DNA from: Amphiura filiformis
Taxonomy: Eukaryota; Echinodermata; Ophiuroidea; Amphilepidida; Amphiuridae
Length of the DNA: 64,000 nucleotides
Assembly (NCBI RefSeq): GCF_039555335.1
Contig: NC_092636.1
Span: 775,501 to 839,500, forward strand
Direction: 5' to 3'
The position numbers and the translations under genes were made by a program. Numbering within the stretch: the first letter of the stretch is position 1; each line of letters opens with the position of its first letter. The notes beneath the pieces are model-generated. The model was not told the DNA's origin. It was given only the letters and a program-made list of their open reading frames with translations, and searched no databases. Positions 37,451-49,409 of this stretch are shown piece by piece.

Positions 37451-37914
37451 TGATGCTTACCTGGTAATCATTCTGTAAATTCCGAAGATGCCTATCATGG
37501 TAAACATGGTAACATCCCGAGGGCTCATCCTGAAGTATGTGGCCAATCCAACTACTTTTCTTGAATGGTCCTGGTTAGTGGTCTTTGCTGTACAGCTCAT
37601 CACTGTTTGTTACTCATTTAATGACATTGATGATACATAGGCAGTTGGTAAAATAAGCTTCACCAATTTAGCAAATCCATGACCTGACAGAATAAAATCA
37701 CTTACAAACAAAAAAGGGTGTCAGTAAAAAAATGCAATGAAAACAGGAACAGAATGCTCCAATCACCAAGCATTGGGCCCACTTTCTGAAGACAACCGAA
37801 GACAGTCCAGACAAGTACAAAATGAAAACAACACTCATACTGCCCACCTTGTTTGAACTAAATGCTTCTCATGAGTAGGTTTTTATGTACTGATGCAAAA
37901 AATGCAGGCTGGTA

Positions 37915-38045
37915 TCTCTAACCTAACCCCAAACCCTGGCCCTAATCCTAGTTCTAACCCTCCCCTACCTCTAACCCTAGCCCTAACCCCACTTCTAACC
38001 TGATCCCCTGGTCCTAACCCTATCTCTAACCCTAGCCTAACCAGA
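37915..38045 (+). repeat. degenerate CCCTAA-type tract, copy A
   Basis: Alternating CTAACCC, CTAGCCC and CTCTAACC words. Resembles interstitial telomere-like repeats; too degenerate to be a telomere. Confidence 0.6.
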
Positions 38046-38356
38046 TACCAGACACTGAACTCCCGATCAATATATAGATCTACTCACTTCAGTATTTCTT
38101 ACAAGCATGATGAACAGCAAGGATGTTATCTACACATTATGCAGGCTGAAAGGCTCAGGAAGTCGACATGGAGTGGGCTTCATACTCAGCAATTCAAATC
38201 AAATGCTCCGGCTATCCTTCACTTCCTCATCCTCCTTCACTTCCTCATCCTCCTCCACTCCTCATCCTCCTCCACCACTCGTCATCCTTCTCATCATCCT
38301 TCTCCTCAGGGACAACACAAACACATACAAAAACGTACAGAAAGCAAAATACTGAC

Positions 38357-38410
38357 CATTTATTGCCTCCTCTTCTTTCCTAACTCCAATTCCCGTCTCC
38401 ACAAAGCCAT
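38357..38410 (-). CDS. candidate exon inside duplicated module, copy A
   Basis: 54 bases with acceptor TTGTGTTTCAG and donor ATG|GTCAGT. Readable as GFVETGIGVRKEEEAIN in one frame, or MALWRRELELGKKRRQ plus stop in another. It is identical in sequence and borders to 42263-42316, so conservation reflects recent duplication rather than selection. Confidence 0.25.
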
Positions 38411-38624
38411 CTGAAACACAAAAACAAAAACAAAATAGAATAGAAATGTTAGTACATAAAATAATACAGCTATGCGCACCCTCTCCCCCCTGCCCTTCCC
38501 TATACCTTGCACTTGAACACAACATGAACAAAACAAGATAGACACAAACACAAAACATACATAAAAACATGACATAAAACATGAAACAAAAAAAACAGTG
38601 ACATAAACAGACAAAGACAGACAC

Positions 38625-39260
38625 AGACTGGCACGATCTCGGGAGCAACCCCTGAGACGTGGAAGTCAGGAGGAAAAAGCCAGCTCGATCTCGGGAGGTA
38701 CCTGAGACGAGTTAGCTGGGAGGGAGGAAGCCGGCTCAAACTCGGGGAGCCACCCCGAGACGAGTAAGCCGGCTAGATCTTGAGGAGCCACCCTGGGATG
38801 GGGAGACGCCCCAAGATGGGGAAGGGGCACCAGTCGCCGACAGTACTGTCTTGGTGATATACAATAGCAATTGTACTGTACAATTGGTCGGACAGGAATA
38901 CATACATAAAAACATGACATAAACAAAAAACATAAAACAGACAAAGACTACAAAGTGCACAAACAAGACAAGAAAGACAAACATACAGCTAGACAGTACA
39001 GACAAACACAAAAGAAAAAGAAGACCTGACAGACAAAGACAAAAGACAGACAAAGACTGGCACGATCTCGGGAGTCACCCCGAGACGTGGAAGTCGGGAG
39101 AAAGATCTTGAGGAGCCACCCTGGATGGACTCCCAAGATGGGTTAGGGCACCGGTCGCCGACAGTACTGTCTTGGTGATACAATAGCATTTGTACTGTAC
39201 AATTAGTTGCAATTTTACAGTACAATCGGTCGGACAGGAATTTATTTCTGCAAGAGCGGT
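38625..39260. repeat. CTCGGGGAGCCACCCCGAG minisatellite, copy A
   Basis: Units of about 55-60 bases around GATCTCGGGAG..CACC.CGAGACG, each able to form a short hairpin, followed by a block with AATTGTACTGTACAATT (8-bp arms). Two blocks, the second shortened. Confidence 0.75.
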
Positions 39261-39830
39261 CAGAGACATACAAGACACATAGAATCAGGAAGGAAGGAGT
39301 TAGGAAGGAGTAAAGACATGACAATGAAACCGAACAAACATGAGTACATAATTAAAAGCCTATTCAAGAATTTCAATTTCTAGATTTTGACTGCAAAACA
39401 GCAAATCAATTACTTACCAAACTCTAGTAAAATTTGCTTAAATTTAAAAGCCACTTTCTGTGCCATTCATGTTTTTACATACTTGGAACCCTTCACCATT
39501 GTCCCCAAGTGGTCACCACCTATATAGTACCATTCACCATTGTCATCCATTCCATAACTGATATATTCATCTGCATGCATTGATCTTCTGAAATGTTAAG
39601 TGTCAAATCATTCGTATTGAAATGTTAATGTTTCATTTTGAACAAATACTATACGATCAATCTAAGTCTAAATAACTTTGTCCAAACCGAGCACCTTACA
39701 ATTTTGCAATTCTAAAATACCACATCCTCATAGTCATTATAAAAGTTAAATATAATATATGATTGTCAGTGATAAAACCTGTCCTGTTTCCTTCCCTTTA
39801 TTAATGACTGCTTTGACATATCTCTGACAC

Positions 39831-39978
39831 CAGTGGTGTAACCAGTGGGGGCCGAGGGAAAGCTGCTGCCCCCTCCCCCGGGTACAAAACTGGGAAGAGT
39901 AAAAAATTGGGAAAAGACATTTGTTAAATCTGACACCCCCCCCCCCGGCCCCCCAGGTCAGGTCTGGTTACACCACTG
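39831..39978. mobile_element. hAT MITE in copy A
   Basis: TSD TCTGACAC at 39823-39830 and 39979-39986; TIR CAGTGGTGTAACCAG / CTGGTTACACCACTG. 148 bp, internal C-runs. Confidence 0.9.
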
Positions 39979-40509
39979 TCTGACACACATTTTCTAAGGA
40001 ACTTAATATAAAATTAATCACAAAATAGAATCATTTATATACCTCTTAGTCCAATAAATGAATTGCTATAACAATTGTGCAAATCCTGTTAAATTTGCTG
40101 CATTTGGCAGAGATACAATACTTAATAGTCCTATAGCGCCTTTCAACAGCACCCTTATTTGGTGGGAAAAGGTCACTGAACTTTACACAGAGGTCAAGTT
40201 CACGGTGGAATGGGGAAAAGTGAATTTCAGAGGGTGCAAAATCAACAAATTTTGCGCACAATTGCAACATAAGGTGGAAAAATGCATCCTGATTGGTAAG
40301 GATGATGGATTGCAGGAAAATATAAGTTTCAGGGGTTAAATTATACACTGTAAAGTGTGCTGAGGCTTGTGGATCAACGGCTAGACATTGTGCCTGTGCG
40401 TAGCGAACTATCAATCGCTGTGCTTCTTTTTTTTTTAAAGAAAGTGGTAAGAAAGAGTCCTTTTTATGAAGTTGGGGCAAATTAATGAAAGTTGGGGTTT
40501 TGTCAGTGC

Positions 40510-41282
40510 TGCAAGTACTTACCTGGTAGTGGTGTGCTCTCTCATTAAATCCAGTTGACCTCCGTTACAGTGGCCTAGTGGGTTGGGTTGAATGCACAGA
40601 TGTTAAGTGGTTCGTCATGACGGCTCTTCCTGATCTAAGTATGTATCCAATCCAACTACTTTTCTTGAATAGTCCTGGTTAGTGGTCTTTGCTTTACAGC
40701 TCGTCACCGTTTGTTACTCGATTAACATAGGCAGTTGGTAAGTAAGCTTCACTGATTTAGCAAAACCATGACCTGACACAATAAAAGCACTTAAGAAAAA
40801 AAAGTGTCAGTAAAAATGCAATGAAAACAGAACAGAATGCTCCAATCACCAAGCATTCTGTGCCATTTTTATGTTTTTACATACTATTGTCCCCAAGTGG
40901 TCACCTCCTGTCATATAGTACCATTCACATCCATTCCATAACTGATATATTAAATTGCATGCATTGATCTTCTGAAATCATCAAATGATTCATTTTGAAC
41001 AACAAATTATCAATCCAAGTTCGGCAAGAACCCCCCAAGTCGTAATAACTGTTCTTTATCCAAACTGAGCACCTTACATTTTGTGCAATTAATACCACCT
41101 AATATATCATTGTCAGTGATAAATTTCCCCCAAACACCTGTCCTGTTTCCTTCCCTATATTAATGCAGTGACAATAACACTTTGCTTTGACACATCTGAC
41201 ACAAACTTTTACCAATTTGCTAAGAAGCTTAATATCAAATTGATCACAAAATAGAATCATTTATAAACCTCTAGTCGTTACA
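40510..41282. repeat. tandem duplicated module, partial copy
   Basis: Matches the start of copy A (CCAATCCAACTACTTTTCTT) then jumps to the 39450-40045 part, lacking about 1.7 kb. It carries the empty hAT site at 41195-41202. Confidence 0.8.
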
Positions 41283-41839
41283 ATGCTTACCTGGTAACCA
41301 TTCGTTAAAATTTGGAAGATATGCCTATCATGGTAACCATGCTTGCTTCACCAATAATCTGCATAAATTGTGATAGTGGTGTCCTCTCATTGGCCCAGTG
41401 GGTTGGGTTGAATGCATAGATGTTACGTGGTTCGTCCTGAGGGCTCATCCTGAAGTATGTATCCAATCCAACTACTTTTCTTGAATGGTCCTGGTTTTAA
41501 AATAGTGGTCTTTGGTGTACAGCTCATCACTGTTTGTTACTCATTCATTGACATTGATGATACATAGGCAGTTGGTAAGTAAGCTTCACTGATTTAGCAA
41601 ATCCATGACCTGACAGAATAAAATCACTTAAGAAAAAAAAAAAAGTGTCAGTAAAAATGCAATGAAAACAGGAACAGAATGCTCCAATTACCAAGCATTG
41701 GGCCCACTTTCTGAAGACAAACAAAAGACAATCCAGGCAAGCACAACATAATAGACAACACCCATACTGCTCACCGTGTTTGCACTAAATGCTTCTCATG
41801 AGTAGGTTCTATGTACTGATGCAAAAATGCAGGCTGGTA

Positions 41840-41968
41840 TCTCTAACCTAACCCCAACCCTGGCCCTAATCCTAGTTCTAACCCTCCCCTACCTCTAACT
41901 CTAGCCCTAACCCCACTTCTAACCCTATCCCCTGGCCCTAACCCTATCTCTAACCCTAGCCTAACCAG
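41840..41968 (+). repeat. degenerate CCCTAA-type tract, copy B
   Basis: Duplicate of the 37915 tract with few differences. Confidence 0.6.
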
Positions 41969-42262
41969 ATACCAGACACTGAACTCCCGATCAATATATA
42001 GATCTACTCACTTCAGTATTTCTTACAAGCATGATGAACAGCAAGGATGTTATCTACACATTATGCAGGCTGAAAGGCTCAGGAAGTCGACATGGAGTGG
42101 GCTTCATACTCAGCAATTCAAGTAAAATGCTCCGGCTATCCTTCACTTCCTCATCCTCCTCCACTCCTCATCCTCCTCCACCACTCATCATCCTTCTCAT
42201 CATCCTTCTCCTCAGGGACAACACAAACACATACAAAAACGTACAGAAAGCAAAATACTGAC

Positions 42263-42316
42263 CATTTATTGCCTCCTCTTCTTTCCTAACTCCAATTCCC
42301 GTCTCCACAAAGCCAT
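42263..42316 (-). CDS. candidate exon inside duplicated module, copy B
   Basis: Counterpart of 38357-38410 with the same splice signals and reading; see that entry. Confidence 0.25.
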
Positions 42317-42532
42317 CTGAAACACAAAAACAAAAACAAAATAGAATAGAAATGTTAGTACATAAAATAATACAGCTATGCGCACCCTCTCCCCCTGTCC
42401 CTTCCCTATATCTTGCACTTGAACACAACATGAACAAAACAAGATAGACACAAACACAAAACATACATAAAAACATGACATAAAACATGAAACAAAAAAA
42501 CAGTGACATAAACAGACAAAGACAGACACAGA

Positions 42533-43265
42533 CTGGCACGATCTCGGGAGCAACCCCGGGACGTGGAAGTCAGGAGGAAGGAAGCCAGCTCGATCTCGGG
42601 GAGTCACCACGAGACGAGTTAGCTGGGAGGAGGAAGCCTGGCTCAAACTCGGGGAGCCACCCCGAGACGAGTAAGCTGGCTAGATCTTGAGGAGCCACCC
42701 TGGGATGGGGAGACGCCCCAAGATGGGGAAGGGGCACCAGTCGCCGACAGTACTGTCTTGGTGATATACAATAGCAATTGTACTGTACAATTGGTCGGAC
42801 AGGAATACATACATAAAAACATGACATAAACAAAAAACATAAAACAGACAAAGACTACAAAGTGCACAAACAAGACAAGAAAGACAAACATACAGCTAGA
42901 CAGTACAGACAAACACAAAAGAAAAAGAAGACCTGGACAGACAAAGACAAAGACAAAAGACAGACAAAGACTGGCACGATCTCGGAGCAACCCCTGAGAC
43001 GTGGAAGTCAGGAGGAAGGAAGCCAGCTCGATCTCGGGAGTCACCACGAGACGAGTTAGCTGGGAGGGGGGAAGCCGGCTCAAACTCGGGGAGCCACCCC
43101 GAGACGAGTAAGCCGGCTAGATCTTGAGGAGCCACCCTGGGATGGGGAGACGCCCCAAGATGGGGAAGTGGCACCAGTCGCCGACAGTACTGTCTTGGTG
43201 ATATACAATAGCATTTGTACTGTACAATTAGTTGCAATTTTACAGTACAATCGGTCGGACAGGAA
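42533..43265. repeat. CTCGGGGAGCCACCCCGAG minisatellite, copy B
   Basis: Same as 38625-39260 but with both internal blocks (about 440 bases each) complete. Confidence 0.75.
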
Positions 43266-43859
43266 TTTATTTCTGCAAGAGCGGTCAGAGACATACAAGA
43301 CGCATAGAATCAGGAAGGAAGGAGTTAGGAAGGAGCAAAGACATGACAATGAAACAGAACAAACATGAGTACATAATTAAAAGGTTATTCAAGAATTTCT
43401 AGATTTTGACTGCAAAACAGCAAATCAATTACTTACCAAACTCTAGTGAAATTTGCTTAAATTTAAAAGCCACTTTCTGTGCCATTCATGTTTTTACATA
43501 CTTGGAACCCTTCACCATTGTCCCCAAGTGGTCACCACCTGTCATATAGTACCATTCACCATTGTCATCCATTCCATAACTGATATATTCATCTGCATGC
43601 ATTGATCTTCTGAAATGTTAAGTGTCAAATCATTCGTATTGAAATGATTCATTTTGAACAACAAATATTATAAGATCAATCCAAGTCGAATAAACTTTGT
43701 CAAAACCGAGCACCTTACAGTTTTGCAATTCTAAAATAGAGTCATTATAAAAATATAATATATCATTGTCAGTGATTAATTTTCTCAAACACCTGTCCTG
43801 TTTCCTTCCCTTTATTAATGCAGTGACAATAACACTTTGCTTTGACATATCTCTGACAC

Positions 43860-44419
43860 CAGTGGTGTAACCAGTGCAGGCCCGATACAAAAAAAAAACT
43901 GGGAAGAAAAGCAAAAAATTGGGAAAAGATACTCAAAAAATTAGGCTTGCACATAAATACTACAACTTTTGATCAGAAGTTTTTAAATCTTACCCCCCCC
44001 CCCAGCCCTCGAATTAAGGATCTGAAGGGGCACAGCAACTTTTTTAGGGCAAGTTGATAATTGCCTTGGATTTTCACTGAAAAGGCAAGGCAGCACAGCA
44101 GTTTGTAATATTTCAAGAGGGCATCATGGCAACTGTTGAAAATTTGAGAAGGGCATCACCAAGGCAATTTCTCAAAAGTGAAGAAAACACACACAAACAT
44201 ACTATATATTTTTATAATGAAGGGGCAGGGCTGGGGCACCGACGGCAACTTCATTAGAGGGCACGGCAAGTGACTGCCTTGGGTAAAGGACATATTTTGA
44301 GGGCATTACGGCAGTGGGGATGGGCAGTTGGGCACCCACAGCAAAATGCCATGGGTGCCGTGGGTTAATTCGAGGGCTGCCCCCCCCCCCCCCGAAGGTC
44401 AGGTCCGGTTACACCACTG
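43860..44419. mobile_element. same hAT MITE in copy B, enlarged
   Basis: TSD TCTGACAC at 43852-43859 and 44420-44427, same target as copy A. Contains a nested element at 44003-44379. Confidence 0.9.
44003..44379. mobile_element. nested hAT-like element in poly-C
   Basis: TIR CAGCCCTCGAATTAA / TTAATTCGAGGGCTG. Lies in a C-run, so an 8-base C duplication fits but cannot be measured. Interior is rich in GGGCA/GGCA words. Confidence 0.8.
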
Positions 44420-44516
44420 TCTGACACACATTTACCAACTTTCTAAGAAACTTTATATTTAAATTGATCACAAAATAGAATCATTTATAAACCTCTTAGT
44501 CCAATAAAGGAATTCC

Positions 44517-45565
44517 CATAACAATTGTGCAAATCATGTTAAATTTGCTGCATTTGGCAGAGATACCGTATTTAGTCTTATAGCGTTTTTCAACAGTACC
44601 CTTATTTGGTGGGAAAAGGTCACACAGAGGTCAAGTTCAAAATTGCCTGGACCTGGTCGAAAATACAAGTAATGTGTTCCTCTAGTCATAAAGAATTACA
44701 AAAAAAGTATAGTTTGACCTATCTATGATGCACTGGAGTTACAAGCAAAAATGTAACATTGTGATATCATAGTCCTGTTTAATTTTGGCACAACAGGAAA
44801 CAAAATTGAAAAATTTTGTGGAAAATGGTCCTTTTCATGATAAATCAGAAAAATAATACTTTGGGCTATGTAGGATGTGTCATTACGTCAGTAACACATC
44901 AAAATCGACAATACCCATTGAGTGGCATTGCTATTGAATCAATTTGAGGGATTTGACCTTGACAAATTGTTATGAAAGCACCCACGATATAGTTTCTTCT
45001 AGTTTCTTGCAACAAGACAAATAATTTGAGACCAGTTTCATCAAAATCAGAGCAAATTTCATTTTTCTCCCCAGTGGGGCAAAATTGGACCTATGATATC
45101 ATAAATATGTTACTCTTTTGCTCATAACTCCATAACCATACGGCTATGTCAAAGTATACTTTATCTGAATCCTTATTACCAGAGGATCACAATGGTGTGA
45201 GTTTTGAACAGGTCTGAGTAATTTTGAACTTGCCCCTCTGTGCATTGGCGGCACTACGGGGACAAGGGGGCATTCCCCCCCCCCAAATATTTTTCTTTCT
45301 CCCCTAGGCAATTTTTTTTTGCATTTTTTTTTTTTGATTCCCCACCCAGAAATTCACTCCCCCATGCCCCCTCCATCCCCGAAAAAATCCTGGGGCTGCC
45401 ACTGCCTCTGTGCAAAGTTCAATGACCTTTTCTCTACTAAAATGAGGGTACTGTTAAAATGCCTCCATAGCCTAGATTAGCAGTATAAATACTATTCATC
45501 TGCCAAATATGACAACTTTAACATGATTTGCATGATTGTAGTGCATGTAAACTGAAATCAATTGC
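44517..45565. mobile_element. long inverted repeat with inner hAT
   Basis: Left arm AAATTTGCTGCATTTGGCAG ... CAGTACCCTTATTTGGTGGG is mirrored, diverged, by TACTAAAATGAGGGTACTGT ... ATCTGCCAAATATGACAACT. Only the left arm is present in module copy A. Confidence 0.6.
45243..45404. mobile_element. short hAT MITE
   Basis: TSD CCTCTGTG at 45235-45242 and 45405-45412; ends CATTGGCGGCA and TGGGGCTGCCACTG are imperfect inverted repeats. 162 bp. Confidence 0.85.
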
Positions 45566-45588
45566 ACTATCTTGTCGTTAATGCTTAC

Positions 45589-45676
45589 CTGGTAACCATT
45601 CTTTAAAATTTGGTGGAAGATGCCCATCATGGTAACCATGGTAACATTGACATCCCATGCTTGCTTCACCAATAAC
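45589..45676 (-). CDS. candidate exon with C/H-rich motif, intact copy
   Basis: 88 bases between CATCTTGCAG and CCAG|GTAAGC. The frame reads VIGEASM, GCQCYHGYHDGHLPP and NFKEWLP. Degraded relatives with the same donor occur at about 37456-37560 (reads GCYHVYHDRHLRN), 40510-40600 and 41296-41376 (contains a stop). The His/Cys spacing is suggestive of metal binding, but I recognise no family. This is the most intact member of the duplicated module. Confidence 0.45.
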
Positions 45677-45904
45677 CTGCAAGATGGAAAATATGTATTG
45701 TTATAGGTTAGTGATAGATTGTACTGAGGTCAAACAAAATACCCGGTACATCAAAACTACAAATATAATTTTTTAAACATTCCATATTCATTCCATAAAC
45801 CGCTCAGGTTGCTTTACAACATCATTTTGGGTGGGCGCTTATTTTTTACATTGTTTACGATTATGTAAACAATGTCCCAAAATATTGATTTTACCATGAT
45901 GGTT

Positions 45905-46300
45905 CCATTATTGGTAAATTGTGCTTTACAAATCCACTTGATTACTCACATTTTTAGACATTTCATCTTCCTTCAGAAGACTTTATCAGTAATGTGATGA
46001 ACCAACAACACTCCTACTCTCATCTCCAAGTAATAAATCGACAAAGACTCATGCAAGCAAACCAGATGGATTAGAGAAGCAATGTGGACCAACGTTATCA
46101 ACCGCGATGAAGGGACATACTCACTCAATCATGTATACATATGACCAGCTACTACAAAGAACTACACCCTCTGGAGATGAGAGTAGGAGTGTTGCTGGTT
46201 CATCACATTACTGATGAAGTCTTCCGAAGGAAGATAAAACGTCTAAAAACGTGAGTAATCAAGTGGATTTGTAAAGCACAATTTACCAATAATTGATATC
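45905..46300. mobile_element. foldback element
   Basis: ATTGGTAAATTGTGCTTTAC, ATCCACTTGATTACTCAC and GATGAACCA.CAACACTCCT are mirrored in the right half. Confidence 0.85.
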
Positions 46301-47050
46301 TAACAATCCTGATGAACTTATTCAAAGATGATGGTTCCATAGTGTTTGATGTAGTTGGTTCCTGCACATAATAATGGGGAATGTAGTAAAGTCGCTTGTT
46401 GGACAAAAAATGTTTGTTCCCCCTCTCGGCCCGGGCCTCTCGGCTTGCCAAAAATTGCTTCCACCCTCTCTTTCGATCGGCCAAAACATTCTTACCCCCA
46501 ATTTTACCTCCCCCAATGCTCATAATTTGTTTTTGCTCAGCCCTTAGGTAGCATACGGAACCTTGGAAACATAGTATAATCACATAAGTGTGTTTAAAGA
46601 GGCAAAATATGCAATATGACAATCAAAATATGACGTCACTACCAAACTTCAGGTGCCAAACGAAGGGGTGTTGGATCTGGCTGTAGGCCTATGCAGTATT
46701 ATTCCGGAGGCGGGGGTCACTCACATGTAAAGGTGGTACGAGTATGTGCGGCGGTCAAGGGTCCCTTTTTCAGACTCTCCGGCCTTTCGAAGACCCACAT
46801 TTGCATCATGCTCCAGTTCATTGAGCCTAACACTCAAAAAAGTGTCGCTCTTTAGCTCAAATTTAGAAACATTTTGAATTTGTTAGCTCCAAAACCTATA
46901 ATTTGGCCCAATTTTAGTTCACAGACCTCCACAAAAATGTTGAAATTCAGTTCTTAGTTCCCGGATCCCAAAGTTTGGCGCCGCACAATCCTACCAAAAT
47001 TTAACTTGAATGCCCCATCGTATTATTATTCATGTACATTCTAGACTTGC
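46300..47050. other. noncoding repeat remnants
   Basis: 46390-46510 (CCCCCTCTCGGC.., AAATTGCTTCCACCC) resembles 51220-51310. 46708-47005 is a relative of the 33613 repeat. No gene supported. Confidence 0.4.
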
Positions 47051-47056
47051 GTCTAA

Positions 47057-48538
47057 GGCTAGCTTCAGACTCCGTATTGTACGTACAATATTGTATGTAC
47101 AATACTTTTCGTGACGTCAAAAAGTATTACACGTGCAATAAATATACGTGCCACGACGAGTTGAATCAGATTAAATAACGCGCTATAACCCTTACGGTTC
47201 ATTGTTTGCTAAATCCAAGCGAGGTCACCAGAAAATCTATGCAAGAGAAATTTCTACTGCTGCTGATGAAAAATCCTAGAGTGCGTTTGGAGGTTTTTTC
47301 TGCACTTTACCAGTAGCCCTAATAAATTCATAAAACAATAAAAATCAAATAAAGATTTAGGGCAAATGTTTTTACAAAAGATATCGATTAGAGAATTACA
47401 GCAAGAGGCTTTGAGGATGCCGTAATCCTCTTGACCATCAACCAATCAGAGAGACATATTTCAGAAATATATTCGTAGGGATGAAACTCTTTCAACTCTG
47501 AAATATATATTTCAAGTAATCTCGTTTCACACTTTGGCTTGCAATAAAGCCACGAAGGGCGATAATGTTAATATACGATTTCAGTCAAATATTGGTGCAA
47601 ATATACGATTTCGGTCAACTATTTGGCTATCCTTTGCCCAAAATTATGAAATGTTTATTAGTAACAACAACTCTTAGGAGGGTTTTCGAGTAATTTTAGC
47701 GAAATAATGAGGTTAAATAAAAGAAAACCCACTTACAATTTTGGACGCTTAACTGTGGTGTTCTAGGGGAATTAAAATATCACAATTAACATGTTTAATT
47801 CAAAATCGTTGTCCTACAAGCACATGTTCAGATTGTGTGAACATTACAAATACAAACAATAAGGTTGAAAAATAAATAGCCATTTAAAAATGATTTTAAA
47901 AGATCGTCTATTTTGTAGCTTTATGACACTTAATAGGCCAAATATCTGCCTCTGACGAAAAAAAAAAATGTTTTCCATGCTGATTTGTTTTTGTAACAAG
48001 TACCGTATGTCATTTCAAAAGAAAGAAAAAAGGCGGATATTACTTTTAAAAACTCAACGCATTACTATTAATACGACTATAATTAATGAATGAAAAAAAG
48101 TATAGAAGGCGTTGCATCCGGTTCTGATGAGGGGGGGGCACAAGCCGTTTTCGGCAGTTTTCCTAGATCAATGGGGGGGGGGGGCTTCCGTGCCCCTAAC
48201 GCTACGGTTACTGCATTAACACGTTTATGGATGTATTGTGATGATCATAAGTAGGCCTATCATAACATGCCTCAACGATATCAATATGTAAAAAGGTGTT
48301 GTAAATTCATAACACGGCGTGTTATAATGTAACGAAAGCTATGCCAAAACTTTAAAAATTAACAAAAATATCAGTATCAATAAAATCAGAACCAGAATAA
48401 ATACAAAGGCCTACAAATAATACTTTTAAACTTTCTAAATCAATATATGACTAAATATCATAAAATACATAAAACAGCGTAATATTTATATGACTAAATA
48501 TCAGTATAAATGAATCTCTAAATCAATTAATCAATCAA

Positions 48539-48626
<88 letters not shown>

Positions 48627-49057
48627 AAATAAATAAATAAATAGGTCTAAATAGATAAATCTATAAATAAATAAATAAGATCTGAATGTGCCATTTATAT
48701 TATTATTACAATTTTAATATTATTAATATTAGTATTAATACGACGTATTATTAACTTTAAAAAGGTGCCCATTGATTATATAATAATTCAAGTACAGTTG
48801 AATCATGGTAGGTATTATGATACCTACCATGGTTGAATACAAGAAGACATTAAAAGATATTCATCATTCCGTGCACTCACTAAATTTAGAACTCCTAGAA
48901 ATTCGGCAACTCCGTATCAATTAAGCAACCAATGATTGTAGCAAAATATATATTTCCCCGGTACATACTATTTATTGCACGTGTAATACTTTTTGACGTC
49001 ACGAAAAGTATTGTACATACAATATTGTACGTACAATACGGAGTCTGAAGCGCGCTT
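47057..49057. mobile_element. 2.0 kb element with about 80 bp identical TIRs
   Basis: From CTTCAGACTCCGTATTGTAC inward, about 80 bases are identical in inverted orientation (47063-47145; 48970-49051), including palindromes TTGTACGTACAA and TGACGTCA. TAA on both sides (47054-47056, 49058-49060) fits a 3-bp PIF/Harbinger-type duplication; the superfamily is not certain. No convincing transposase. Confidence 0.8.
48536..48680 (+). repeat. (AATA)n microsatellite
   Basis: Long pure AAAT/AATA tract inside the 2.0 kb element. Confidence 0.95.
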
Positions 49058-49315
49058 TAACAAAGCAGTCATGTTAACAACAAACGATCATGATTAAAAT
49101 CCATTTAATCAATTAAAGATATAACTGAATTTCGTGAAAGCAATCTTGCTTTTTGGTTGTAGGCCTACTTTTATTTACAAACTGAATTTATTTGCATACA
49201 AAATTACTTAAATTAATCACGTGATGTGATCATTGATCAAGCATTATATAAGTATACACACAGTGATGAACGAAAATAAAAGACCTAAAAAGACCCTATT
49301 TTGCTGGACTCGAGG

Positions 49316-49406
49316 AGGACTCGAAGCCGAGTCCCCGAGTCCTGCATGGGGTCCGAGTCCGAGTCCGAGTCCTTAGCTTCCGAGTCCAAGTCCGAGTCCG
49401 AGTCCT
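49316..49406 (+). repeat. (GAGTCC)n hexamer repeat
   Basis: About 13 GAGTCC/AAGTCC units. Confidence 0.9.
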
Positions 49407-49409
49407 TGA

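Larger units (their letters stand above)
37455..40345. repeat. tandem duplicated module, copy A
   Basis: About 2.9 kb aligned collinearly with copy B at an offset near 3.93 kb: exon-like start, CCCTAA-like tract, 38357-38410 exon, A/C-rich repeats, CGATCTCGGG minisatellite, hAT at 39831 and an AAATTTGCTGCATTTGGCAG end. Confidence 0.85.
41283..44645. repeat. tandem duplicated module, copy B
   Basis: Near-identical to copy A over 3.3 kb; longer because of a second internal minisatellite block and a nested hAT insertion. A further fragment of the module start is at 45581-45680. Confidence 0.85.

Noticed and set aside
37915-38045. Chromosome end
   Set aside because: Repeat is degenerate, short and flanked by ordinary sequence; a second copy lies 3.9 kb away.
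38107-38355. ORF with RHGVGFILS, resembling an RTE-type LINE endonuclease strand
   Set aside because: Match limited to about nine residues, followed by Ser/Pro low complexity; no other endonuclease block found.
40046-40480. 144-codon minus-strand ORF
   Set aside because: The same sequence in module copy B (about 44460-44645) has a roughly 10-base deletion that shifts the frame and belongs to an inverted-repeat arm; no homology seen.
38262-43349. Many Cys/Phe/Val-rich ORFs that look like membrane proteins
   Set aside because: They are shadows of A/C-rich low-complexity DNA and the CTCGGGG minisatellite; frames are interchangeable and not conserved between copies A and B beyond nucleotide identity.
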